NCBI GenBank assembly: GCA_903844815.1
Contig: CAIMVD010000031.1
Span: forward strand, 1-64,000
Reading direction: 5' to 3'
DNA length: 64,000 nt
Source of the DNA: an uncultured Bacteroidota bacterium
Lineage (GTDB): Bacteria > Bacteroidota > Bacteroidia > Bacteroidales > VadinHA17
This document shows, in pieces, positions 56,386-64,000 of the stretch. The position numbers were made by a program, and so were the translations under genes. How positions within the stretch are numbered: position 1 is the first letter of the stretch; each line of letters opens with the position of its first letter. Under the pieces are notes generated by a model. The model was not told the origin of the DNA. It worked only from the letters and a program-made list of their open reading frames with translations, and did not search any database.

Positions 56386-57321
56386 ATGAAAAAAACGACT
56401 CTTATATTAGTTTGTGCCCTTATTGCAGCAAGCCTAAGTGCTCAGACACGAAAAAACCTTGCTGAGCTTTTGGGATACCCTGCCGATTCAAAACTCCTTA
56501 TAATACATGCCGATGATATGGGCCTCTCAAAATCGGTCAATAATGCCTGCATTAAAGCATTTGAAGACAAGGGAATCACATCGGGAAGCATTATGATGCC
56601 TTGTCCTGAGGCTAATTCAATATTAAACTATGTTAAGGAACATCCCGGTGTTGACGCGGGAATTCACATTACCCTGACAGCCGAGTGGGACACCTACAAA
56701 TGGGGCGGCATGATGCCTTCCTCAGAGATTTCAAGCCTTGTTGACGAAAATGGTAACTTTTTTGCAACCGTAGAAGAACTCGGAAAAAGTGGAAAAGGCC
56801 CTGAGGCTGAAAAGGAAATCAGGGCCCAGATCGACAGGGTCATCGCTGCCGGAATAGTACCAACACACCTCGATACCCATATGGGAAGCGTTCTGGCAAA
56901 TCCCGAATTGATTAAGGTGTATATAACTATTGCCACAGAATACAAGCTGCCCTTCCTCCTGCCACGGGAATATCTTGGCATGTTTCCCGACGATGTAGCA
57001 AAGTCTCTTGGATCAAATATCTTTCTTCTCGACAACCTGTTTATGCTTGAACCTCAGATGATACAGGACGAATGGATCGAAGCCTACAAAAAAGGAATTG
57101 CCTCAATGACACCGGGTCTGAACCAGATGATAGTTCACCTTGGGTATGACGATCAGGAAATGCAGGAGATCTGCAGAGGACACTTTGATTACGGTTCAAC
57201 ATGGAGGAATAATGACCTTAACCTTGTAACAAGCAAAGAGTTTAAGGAGCTTCTTAAATCAAATAATATTATCCTGATCGGCTGGGGCCAGATAAGGGAT
57301 GCTATGTCTGAATCTCAATAA
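56386..57321 (+). CDS. ChbG/HpnK-family (YdjC-like) carbohydrate deacetylase
   Basis: A 311-residue enzyme of the YdjC fold with a signal peptide (1-19). The metal site is in LLIIHADDMGLSKSVNNAC (paired Asp), DAGIHITLTAEWD (His) and THLDTHMGS (His), as in ChbG, which removes one acetyl group from chitin oligosaccharides. Being exported, it would act on oligosaccharides in the periplasm or outside. FEDKGITSGSIMMPCPEA is the second family signature. No other chitin genes are nearby. Confidence 0.88.
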   Translation: MKKTTLILVCALIAASLSAQTRKNLAELLGYPADSKLLIIHADDMGLSKSVNNACIKAFEDKGITSGSIMMPCPEANSILNYVKEHPGVDAGIHITLTAEWDTYKWGGMMPSSEISSLVDENGNFFATVEELGKSGKGPEAEKEIRAQIDRVIAAGIVPTHLDTHMGSVLANPELIKVYITIATEYKLPFLLPREYLGMFPDDVAKSLGSNIFLLDNLFMLEPQMIQDEWIEAYKKGIASMTPGLNQMIVHLGYDDQEMQEICRGHFDYGSTWRNNDLNLVTSKEFKELLKSNNIILIGWGQIRDAMSESQ

Positions 57322-57439
57322 TGAATTGCTACTTTGATTTATTCATCTTTTCGCGTATCTGGTTATCTGATGATTATTTATCTCGAATCAGAAGACAATC
57401 CCCAAAAAGTGTTAGAAATAAAAAGAGTCGGAAATAAAA

Positions 57440-57506
57440 AAGCACAAAGTTCAAAGTCCGGGTCTCATGAAAATTTAATCCTGAACCCGAACCTGAACCT
57501 AACCTA
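57440..57506. repeat. Degenerate CCCGAACCTGAACCT repeat
   Basis: Tandem words CCTGAACCCGAACCTGAACCTAACC on the right, with AAAGTTCAAAGTCCGGGTCT upstream giving weak complementarity (AGTTCAAAG/CCGGGT against ACCCG/GAAC). It lies in the convergent spacer between the ChbG-like gene and the LuxR regulator; the rest of 57322-57537 shows nothing else. Confidence 0.5.
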
Positions 57507-57537
57507 AAACAAAATCGATAAACTTAAATTGAATTAC

Positions 57538-58158
57538 CTATCGTCCCATTATTTTATTAATGGCCTCGGTGCGGCTTTGCACCTGAAGTTTTTCATAGAT
57601 ATGCCTTGTATGGGTACGAACTGTCTCTGTTCCTATATTTAACTCTAAAGCTATTTCTTTATAACGCAATCCTTTGGATAAGAACTTCAGGATCTCCTTT
57701 TCGCGTATGGTGAGCAAATCAGAACCTTCTATAGTATCTTTTTGCTGAAATGATGCAATTACTTTTCTTGCTATCTGACCGCTCATTGGTGATCCTCCAT
57801 TAAATACTTCCGTTATAGCTTCAAGAATTTTCACAGGGGCGGTTTTCTTTAGCAGATATCCTGAAGCGCCTGCTTTAAGCGATTCAAAAATAGATTCATC
57901 ATCTTCATACACGGTGCTCATTATGTACTGGGTGATGTTGCATTTACTCTTCAGAATCCTTACAACTTCAATTCCGTTTATCCCGGGTAGGTGAATATCG
58001 ATCAAAGCTACATCGGGACATTGGCCCGGCAATAATTCAAGTGCCTCTTCTCCTGTAGCAAATGTTCTGTTACAGATGAATCCGTCGCTGCCATCAATCA
58101 ACATCTGAAGCCCTTCTCTTATCTCTTTAATGTCTTCAACAATAACTACACTGATCAT
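57538..58158 (-). CDS. LuxR/NarL-family response regulator
   Basis: A 206-residue regulator. The receiver has VVIVEDIKEIR at the start, phospho-acceptor D54 in DVALIDIHLPGINGIEV, and YLLKKTAPVKIL with the conserved Lys. The C-terminal HTH (about 140-205) reads LTIREKEILKFLSKGLRYKEIALELNIGTETVRTHTRHIYEKL (split here), typical of NarL. It is encoded 68 bases downstream of the propeller kinase on the same strand and is its likely partner. Confidence 0.93.
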   Translation of the reverse strand: MISVVIVEDIKEIREGLQMLIDGSDGFICNRTFATGEEALELLPGQCPDVALIDIHLPGINGIEVVRILKSKCNITQYIMSTVYEDDESIFESLKAGASGYLLKKTAPVKILEAITEVFNGGSPMSGQIARKVIASFQQKDTIEGSDLLTIREKEILKFLSKGLRYKEIALELNIGTETVRTHTRHIYEKLQVQSRTEAINKIMGR

Positions 58159-58226
58159 AACATCTTACTCTACATTATTGATTAAAAATAGACTATTAAA
58201 TGCAATCTGCACCTAACAAAAAAATG

Positions 58227-61200
58227 TTACCCCTGAATACTTATTTTCATGATAGTTCCGCTTAAAGGCATTGAAGATATAGAAAATTTTCCTCCGACCT
58301 GCTCAATTCTATGTTGCATATTTTTCAATCCATTTGCAAAGAGACGGACACTTTTCTGATCAAAACCCTTGCCATCGTCCTCTATGCTAAGAAAAACTTC
58401 TCCATCAGTTTCATGAATAGTAACAGTTACCTTATTGCACCAGGCATATTTTGCAATATTATTAAAGCTTTCTTTAACTGTCAGAAAGATGTTACGCCTT
58501 TTTTCTTCTCCAAGACGAAGGGCGGAGAACTGTAACGGGTAATTAAACAAAAGCTGAACAGAGAGGTGCTCAAAATACCTGAGCCCATATTCGCGGATAT
58601 AGGATGATAAACTTTCAAGTGTATCATTATGTGGATTCAATACCCAAATAATATCCTGCAGGTTATCTACAAGGTATCTGGCGGTAAAAGCTATCTTCTC
58701 CAACGGCTCTCTTGCCTTTTCAGGTTCAGCCAGCTGTTTTTTTACAACTTCGCTCAGGATGGCAATAGCTGTAAGCCCGCTTCCAAGATCATCATGCATA
58801 TCGCGGCTTATACGATTCCTTTCTTTTTCGACAGCCCGGTCTTTTTCAAGTTCTGTCTTCTGCTTTGCCAGCCGCCGTTCGGTATATGTTTTTACTACAA
58901 AAATCACAACAGATGTAAATGAAAGAATCATTAATATCCTAAACCACAGAGTCTTCCACCAAGGTGCCCTAACCAGTAAAGGAAGTGAATAAATACTTTC
59001 GCCTTCAATTCCGTCAGCATTAAATGCTTTAACTTTTAGTGTATATCTGCCTGGCGGAAGATTTGCATAGCGTATCGCTGTTTTGCCGGGAACTGTTACC
59101 CAGGTCTTATCATAATCTTCTAGTTTATAGCTCAGAGTATTTGCCTGTGCATTTGCATAATGAATAACGGCAAACTCAAATCCAAGAGTATTATGCTGAT
59201 AATCAAGATCTAATTCTTTGATCTCCGATGGGTTTAACTGTTTATAACCTGAATGATTTATCTGAATATCGGTAAGTATGAGTTGCGGAGGGTATGAATT
59301 GCTTTTAAACTGGCCGGGGAAAAAAGAATTCATGCCATTTACTCCACCGAAAAATACCTCACCGTTTTTCGCTTTTAAAAAGGAATAGGTATTGAATTCG
59401 TTGCTCTGCAAACCATCAGATAATGAAAAGGTCTTCACCGTTTTCGAAATGGTATCAAGCCTGTTTACCCCCGCATTGGTACTTAGCCATAAATATCTTC
59501 CATCATCGGCAATGCCGTAAATAAACTGATTGCTCAATCCGTCTTTTGTTGTAAAGAACCGTTCAATTTGTTGAGTGTATTTGTTGAACCTGAGTAAACC
59601 GGAGGTACTGCCTATCCATAAAATTGTATCCGTTTGCTCACTGAAGCATTTTATGCTGGCTTCCAGAGGGACATGCTTTAATAATTTCAGGGAATCCTCG
59701 TTAAGCATATAAACTGAGAATCCCTTAAATGAGCGTGAAACATAAACGTGTTTCATTTTGTCTACAAAGGAAGTCAGAAAGATCTCCCCTTCATTTCTTA
59801 TTCCTCCGGCTCTTAATATTTGGTAACCAGTTTTTACCTTTCTGATAAAGAATAAGCCGTCATTTGTAGAACCAAGCATTAATCCGTTTTTAATACAGCA
59901 GATGTAATTAAACTCGTTTGAGGATGAACTGAAGCCGGATTTATTTATAGCTAATTTTGTAATTTTTTTTGTGGCCGGATCGATCAGATACAAGCCTTCA
60001 TAGCTTGCAACCCACACATTATTACAACTATCAACCAATAATTGTTCAATAAAAAGGGGGAGCCCCTTCCTTAGCTGCTGTTTTATCTTTTTGTTTTCAT
60101 CAAGTATTAGAATGCCGCTTGACTGGGTGCTGCACCAGAATTCATTATTAACATTAATAATTGATCTGATAAAATTGTCAGAACCAACTGAGTCCGTTTG
60201 CTCTGTTTTCAAATTATGATTGAACCTGAACTTATTTATACTTGTATAATCGACACCCTTCCCCCACAAGGAAACCCATAAATCTCCTTTTTCATCAGTA
60301 TAAATATATTGAACCTGATTTCCGGCAATGGAATAACTATTGTATTCAGAATTTTCATACTGATAATTTGCTTTTCCACTTGTAGTATCAACAGAAAACA
60401 AACCGCTCCTGATAGTTCCGGCCCACAAGGTCCCGCTCTTGTCAAGGTGCAGTGCAGAAATCTTCCCGATTTCATTGATGCCAATTTTATTGATATAAAG
60501 AAGCAGCTTTTCATTATGAAACCTGTAAATGCCATCATCAGCTCCTACCCAGAAATCATCAACCGATGTTGGAAGGAGGGAATTAATATGGATCGATGGA
60601 ATTTCAAACCTTTTTTGGTGCCATTCAAGTTTTTCGTTTTCAACTTCCCCATACCAAATTTCCGATGGGACGCCTGAACCGGCAAATATTTTTCTCAAAG
60701 GCTGATAAAGCTGTGAAGGAAAAGGTTTTAAGGCTACCTTTTTCTTCCACCCAACTCTGTCGACAATTTTAAAAGTTTTACTATCCGTCTTAAAAATGGC
60801 GATACGAGAATCCACTTCAAACCAGACATTGCCTTTGTCGTCAATATAGAAAGGAGTATAGAGCTTATTATCTGTAGCCGGCCCCTCTATCCTGAAATTC
60901 TGAAACTTGTCAAGTGAACGGTTGTAAAAATTAAGTCCCGCATCACTTCCAATCCAGAGGTTTGAGTTCCTATCTTCCAGAATATTTAAAAAGAAGGTCC
61001 CCTTTAATCCACTTGATTCATATATTGAAGAACGGAAGTTAACGCAGGTCACCCCATCAAAACGATTAAGCCCGTCGTATGAACTGATCCATACAAACCC
61101 TTTTGAATCGCGGTAGATACAATTATTTACGCCCTGCGATAATCCGTTATTTACTGAGAGATGGTTGAAATAAAGTTGTTCTGACGCAGCAGCATTTGAC

Positions 61201-61247
61201 ACATTTATTGAAAGAATTAAAAAAAAAGATGCCAACAGCTTCATCAT
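58227..61247 (-). CDS. Two-component sensor kinase with periplasmic beta-propeller and Y_Y_Y domain
   Basis: About 1006 residues from the ATG at 61247 (MMKLLASFFLILSINV, a proper signal peptide). A large periplasmic region of two-component-regulator propeller repeats (for example NGLSQGVNNCIYRDSKGFVWISSYDGLNRFDG near the start, split here; DKSGTLWAGTIRSGLF; GLSNQFIYGIADDGRYLWLST) leads to a Y_Y_Y domain (about 690-755) and one transmembrane helix. The cytoplasmic part is a HisKA_3 kinase with the phospho-acceptor His near 817 in SRDMHDDLGSGL and a HATPase. It lacks the AraC and receiver domains of full hybrid systems and uses the separate LuxR regulator. The ligand is unknown. Confidence 0.92.
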   Translation of the reverse strand: MMKLLASFFLILSINVSNAAASEQLYFNHLSVNNGLSQGVNNCIYRDSKGFVWISSYDGLNRFDGVTCVNFRSSIYESSGLKGTFFLNILEDRNSNLWIGSDAGLNFYNRSLDKFQNFRIEGPATDNKLYTPFYIDDKGNVWFEVDSRIAIFKTDSKTFKIVDRVGWKKKVALKPFPSQLYQPLRKIFAGSGVPSEIWYGEVENEKLEWHQKRFEIPSIHINSLLPTSVDDFWVGADDGIYRFHNEKLLLYINKIGINEIGKISALHLDKSGTLWAGTIRSGLFSVDTTSGKANYQYENSEYNSYSIAGNQVQYIYTDEKGDLWVSLWGKGVDYTSINKFRFNHNLKTEQTDSVGSDNFIRSIINVNNEFWCSTQSSGILILDENKKIKQQLRKGLPLFIEQLLVDSCNNVWVASYEGLYLIDPATKKITKLAINKSGFSSSSNEFNYICCIKNGLMLGSTNDGLFFIRKVKTGYQILRAGGIRNEGEIFLTSFVDKMKHVYVSRSFKGFSVYMLNEDSLKLLKHVPLEASIKCFSEQTDTILWIGSTSGLLRFNKYTQQIERFFTTKDGLSNQFIYGIADDGRYLWLSTNAGVNRLDTISKTVKTFSLSDGLQSNEFNTYSFLKAKNGEVFFGGVNGMNSFFPGQFKSNSYPPQLILTDIQINHSGYKQLNPSEIKELDLDYQHNTLGFEFAVIHYANAQANTLSYKLEDYDKTWVTVPGKTAIRYANLPPGRYTLKVKAFNADGIEGESIYSLPLLVRAPWWKTLWFRILMILSFTSVVIFVVKTYTERRLAKQKTELEKDRAVEKERNRISRDMHDDLGSGLTAIAILSEVVKKQLAEPEKAREPLEKIAFTARYLVDNLQDIIWVLNPHNDTLESLSSYIREYGLRYFEHLSVQLLFNYPLQFSALRLGEEKRRNIFLTVKESFNNIAKYAWCNKVTVTIHETDGEVFLSIEDDGKGFDQKSVRLFANGLKNMQHRIEQVGGKFSISSMPLSGTIMKISIQG

Positions 61248-61278
61248 CTGATATATGAAAATATTATATAAAACCCGG

Positions 61279-61419
61279 TTATTCAACTACAAGATCCACC
61301 GTCCCCTTTATCCTTGAATCACTTTTTTTATCGCTGATAGTCAATTCACAGTGAAGCGGATTTTTATATTCTTCACCATAAACATAACTTGTGCGTGTAA
61401 TTTCCTCATCTTTAAAGTT
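61279..61419 (-). pseudogene. Short coding remnant without a start codon
   Basis: A 46-codon open stretch between two stops, reading EEITRTSYVYGEEYKNPLHC and then ELTISDKKSDSRIKGTVDLVVE (split at the Cys). Its composition and beta-strand pattern look like the end of a real secreted or beta-rich protein, but there is no ATG, GTG or TTG in a sensible place, and the frame is closed upstream. It is immediately upstream of the propeller kinase gene. Probably a decayed gene end; it could also be chance. Confidence 0.3.
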
Positions 61420-61514
61420 TTAAGGTTAAGTACTATTCTGAATGAGTTTTTCAATGACAATTGAATATTGAAAAACTGATAATTATTGAAGACTATCCGG
61501 AATATCAGGTTGCA

Positions 61515-62423
61515 CTACCATCCCGGTCGGTTATATGCAGTTACAAATACCTTTCCGTCTATAACAATAGCAGCGTCACCGTTCTTAACGTTTTGCTTTA
61601 AAAGTGAATAACGGTTTGTTTTACCCGTTACCTGGGAGACCGAAACTATGGATAAACCATCGGTTCTCCAGGTACCACGGTCAGAATTCTGGTTTGCAGT
61701 ACCTCCATATGCTGACTGATCAACTGTATAGGCTGACCGGCTCGACTCAGAATTATAAATATATGAGCCATCGGCATTCAGGGTAATACATTCCGCACTG
61801 CTCGATCCGCCTCCCGAATACGCATTGTAATTATTCGACATTATACACCATTTCCCTGCCATTTGCTGATCTACCCCGTCGGGTCGCAAAGCCGATGTTT
61901 TTGTATAAGTTGATGAATTTGCGTTCTGCGAAAGTGTCAGCTGATTATTGGCAAGACTGTAGTTAAAGCTTGTGTTGCCCTCAGGGGTTGAAATATTAAT
62001 GTAACTCCCTGAAACAGAGTAGATATAGGATGCACCATTGTAAAGCAATGACCCGTCGGGATAAAAGACCAGTTTCCCCTGCTGCCCGTCCCAAATACCT
62101 GACAGACCTGAACTCCCCCCTGACATTGCGGGACTATTGGCTCCAAATCCTCCGTTATTGCCAGACTGGTTATTATTTGTATTTCCGCTACTATATGCTG
62201 ACTGCGGATTGTTGTAATTTGAGTAAGCATTTCCCGCCTGGCTGTAGTTCTGATTCCTGTATTTTATTTGCACTCCCTGGAATTCGCCCGTACCGTTATC
62301 AAGTAACAGCATGGTAAGAGGGAAGTTACCATTATTAAATACCCAGGTTCCGGCAACTGACTGAGAAGAGACAATATTTACTGCAAAAAAAAGTCCTGTT
62401 AAGGTCAAAATAAGACATCTCAT
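61515..62423 (-). CDS. Exported Ser/Asn/Gly-rich protein with lipocalin-like repeats
   Basis: A 302-residue protein with a signal peptide (1-20, ending VSSQ). Three segments start with a Gly-x-Trp (AGTWVFNNGN at 25, SGIWDGQQGKLVFYPDGSLLY near 107, AGKWCIMSNNYNAYSG near 188) and continue as beta strands of the sort found in small lipocalin-like or DUF-type META domains. Between the first and second is a ~50-residue Asn/Ser/Gly/Tyr-rich linker. Only one Cys pair (C193, C211) could form a disulfide. No family was recognised with confidence. It stands alone between a kinase operon and another kinase. Confidence 0.7.
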   Translation of the reverse strand: MRCLILTLTGLFFAVNIVSSQSVAGTWVFNNGNFPLTMLLLDNGTGEFQGVQIKYRNQNYSQAGNAYSNYNNPQSAYSSGNTNNNQSGNNGGFGANSPAMSGGSSGLSGIWDGQQGKLVFYPDGSLLYNGASYIYSVSGSYINISTPEGNTSFNYSLANNQLTLSQNANSSTYTKTSALRPDGVDQQMAGKWCIMSNNYNAYSGGGSSSAECITLNADGSYIYNSESSRSAYTVDQSAYGGTANQNSDRGTWRTDGLSIVSVSQVTGKTNRYSLLKQNVKNGDAAIVIDGKVFVTAYNRPGW

Positions 62424-62628
62424 AACTTTTAACTTTATTACAATGATTTTGCACTAGCAATTTTTACAAAAACAGAATGCTGAATATGTCCCCCACCCAA
62501 AATCAACGAGCGTTAAAGATTAATATTTATTATTGCAAAAACAACTTCTGATAAACTTTTTATTCAGAAATTCCACTGTTAATTTTTTAACAATGAGTTC
62601 TTTCTGTAAAATGACGTAATTATTTCTT

Positions 62629-62636
62629 TAACTTTG
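62629..62636 (+). promoter_or_regulatory. Candidate -7 element for the terminal histidine kinase
   Basis: TAACTTTG matches TAnnTTTG, 28 bases before the kinase ATG. A -33-like TCTG lies 22 bases upstream. The remaining 62424-62628 spacer is AT-rich without other clear signals. Confidence 0.45.
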
Positions 62637-62663
62637 ACTATTGTTTATTCTGTCATATTAGTC

Positions 62664-64000
62664 ATGAGAAAAATCCCGGTACAGCTAAAGGTTGGTCTAC
62701 TGATGACACTTGCCGTCGTCCTGATCTCAGCGACCGGTTATTTGTCGTACAGGAATCTTTCAAAAGTTGTTTCTTCTATCAGGGATGATGATGATCCTGA
62801 ATCGATGCTGCTGAGTATCCGTGAAATATCACTCGATCTCGAAAAGGCACAGAACAGCGTACGCATTTATACAGTTACCGGAGCCACTTCTGATTTGCAG
62901 CCTTACTACAAAATAATATCAAATATCGATCTTAAAATCAGCAATCTTCGTTCAGAAGCACTAAACGATTCAGTTCTGGTAAGCCAGATCGACCTTATAG
63001 GTAAACTTATCAAAGAGAATATTGTAATCTGGAATAGGTTGTTATATCTTAATAATAACAGCAAGGTTACTGACTATCTCGACGAACTCTCCACAACACT
63101 GAAGAATGATTCAATCAATGCTGCCTTAAAAGAAAAGAACATTCTCAAAAGGGTATTCGGACGCTCCGAAAAGAACCGGGTCAGCGGACAGGATCTAAGG
63201 AACGATATAAGGGAGATAAAAGAACAGGACTCATTAAACAAGCAGGTACTAAGGAAGCGTGAATATCAACTTGCTGTTACCGGTACTGAAATCAAGAAAC
63301 AATTCTATGATCTGATAGCCAGAATAGAAACCGAGATCTCACTGACAATCGAAGCAAAAGCTGCCTCGGCCGACAAGCTTGCCACCAGGACATATTTCTT
63401 GCTCACTTTGTTTTCGCTTATGGGAACACTGCTTGCAATAGTCGTAATGTTCGTAATCACCCGCTATGTCAGAAAAACAAACGAATACCAGCTGGCACTC
63501 CAGAATTCAAAGGATGAAACGGAGAAGCTTACCCGGATGAAGGAGCTTTTTATGGCTAATATCAGTCATGAATTAAGGACTCCTGTAACAGCTATCTCGG
63601 GCTTTGCCGAGCAGCTGATGCATGAACCGTCAGACGAAAAGACTGCGGAGAAGCTAAGGATAATCAAATCATCATCCGATCATCTTGCAGGCGTTATTAA
63701 CGATATACTCGATTTCTCGAAACTTCAGAATGGAAGCATGTCGCTTGAGCAGATCCATTACAGGGTGAGGGATATTCCCGGTGATGTGTGTGCACTATTT
63801 GAAAATCAGGCTGTTTCGAACAATACAGGTTTAACCTGGTCGGTAACACCCGATACACCTGTTGTCCTTTTGGGTGATCCATACAGGCTGAAACAAATTT
63901 TAATAAACCTGATAAGCAATTCAGTAAAGTTCACCAGAAACGGGAAGGTTCATTGTTCAATTAAAGGCAATACGAATCAAAATAGAGATGTTGATCTTTT
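62664..64000 (+). CDS. Membrane sensor histidine kinase (3' end beyond window)
   Basis: Starts MRKIPVQLKVGLLM at 62664 and runs open to the last base, so the end is missing. TM1 is at about 8-26. An extracytoplasmic all-helical sensor region follows (about 27-250), like CHASE3/four-helix-bundle sensors, then TM2 at about 251-276. The HisKA block MANISHELRTPVTAISGF has the phospho-acceptor at H302. The N-box DPYRLKQILINLISNSVKF lies at about 410-428. The D and G boxes and any attached receiver domain would be outside the window, so it may be a hybrid kinase. Confidence 0.9.
   Translation, partial: MRKIPVQLKVGLLMTLAVVLISATGYLSYRNLSKVVSSIRDDDDPESMLLSIREISLDLEKAQNSVRIYTVTGATSDLQPYYKIISNIDLKISNLRSEALNDSVLVSQIDLIGKLIKENIVIWNRLLYLNNNSKVTDYLDELSTTLKNDSINAALKEKNILKRVFGRSEKNRVSGQDLRNDIREIKEQDSLNKQVLRKREYQLAVTGTEIKKQFYDLIARIETEISLTIEAKAASADKLATRTYFLLTLFSLMGTLLAIVVMFVITRYVRKTNEYQLALQNSKDETEKLTRMKELFMANISHELRTPVTAISGFAEQLMHEPSDEKTAEKLRIIKSSSDHLAGVINDILDFSKLQNGSMSLEQIHYRVRDIPGDVCALFENQAVSNNTGLTWSVTPDTPVVLLGDPYRLKQILINLISNSVKFTRNGKVHCSIKGNTNQNRDVDL

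Overview
The window reads as chromosomal DNA from an uncultured-type member of the Bacteroidota, most likely order Bacteroidales or a near relative. The evidence is: two type IX secretion (T9SS) C-terminal sorting domains (1-726 and 37394-39577); Bacteroidota promoters of the TTTG-N19/20-TAnnTTTG type (clearest at 34052-34082 and 54607-54638); scarce Shine-Dalgarno sequences; a HYC_CC_PP-family protein; LytS/LytTR and propeller-type two-component systems; and secreted GH2, M16, M1, M28, CotH and DUF3472 proteins. No rRNA, tRNA, CRISPR array, phage or intact mobile element was seen. The only transposase trace is an IS66 remnant at 899-1390.

Layout. 1-870: end of a T9SS-secreted repeat protein and its terminator. 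899-1390: IS66 remnant. 1484-9509: a copper/silver module (HYC_CC_PP protein, periplasmic HMA protein, CusA-, CusC- and CusB-like efflux subunits, the last carrying a fused HMA domain). 9637-15478: larE, dinB, an SNF2 helicase and an iron-sulfur flavoprotein. 15542-18987: a compact NADH-linked [FeFe] hydrogenase operon (NuoE-, NuoF- and HydA-like) preceded by two Rex/HcpR-like palindromes. 19275-23541: LVIVD lipoprotein, a small barrel-like protein, a zinc-ribbon protein and a LytS/LytTR pair. 23680-25722: transketolase. 25886-42267: secreted hydrolases and surface proteins (two GH2 enzymes, M16, PQQ-propeller, M1, DUF3472, CotH). 42421-47984: type II NADH dehydrogenase, cold-shock protein, AEC transporter, YgiD-like dioxygenase, YceI and AraC. 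48175-51838: 5-oxoprolinase operon pxpABC behind an Nramp-fold transporter that lacks the metal-binding motifs. 51999-57321: oxidoreductase, DUF3795/SRPBCC pair, HD hydrolase, M28-barrel fusion, ChbG-like deacetylase. 57538-64000: a propeller sensor kinase/LuxR regulator pair, a Ser/Asn/Gly-rich exported protein and the start of another histidine kinase.

The genes suggest a heterotroph that degrades glycans and peptides outside the cell, ferments with NADH-coupled H2 metabolism, also has a non-pumping NADH dehydrogenase, and exports copper.

The least explained part is between the genes. At least a dozen spacers hold short-period inverted or direct minisatellites: 10-bp CACAGAG words at five loci, an 8-bp array and a 7-bp array that each abut a stop codon exactly, a nested ~150-bp hairpin, and 25-bp palindromes repeated at an exact 42-bp period with a compensated sister copy 11 kb away. 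These and the metal-motif-less Nramp homologue in the 5-oxoprolinase operon are the best candidates for undescribed biology.
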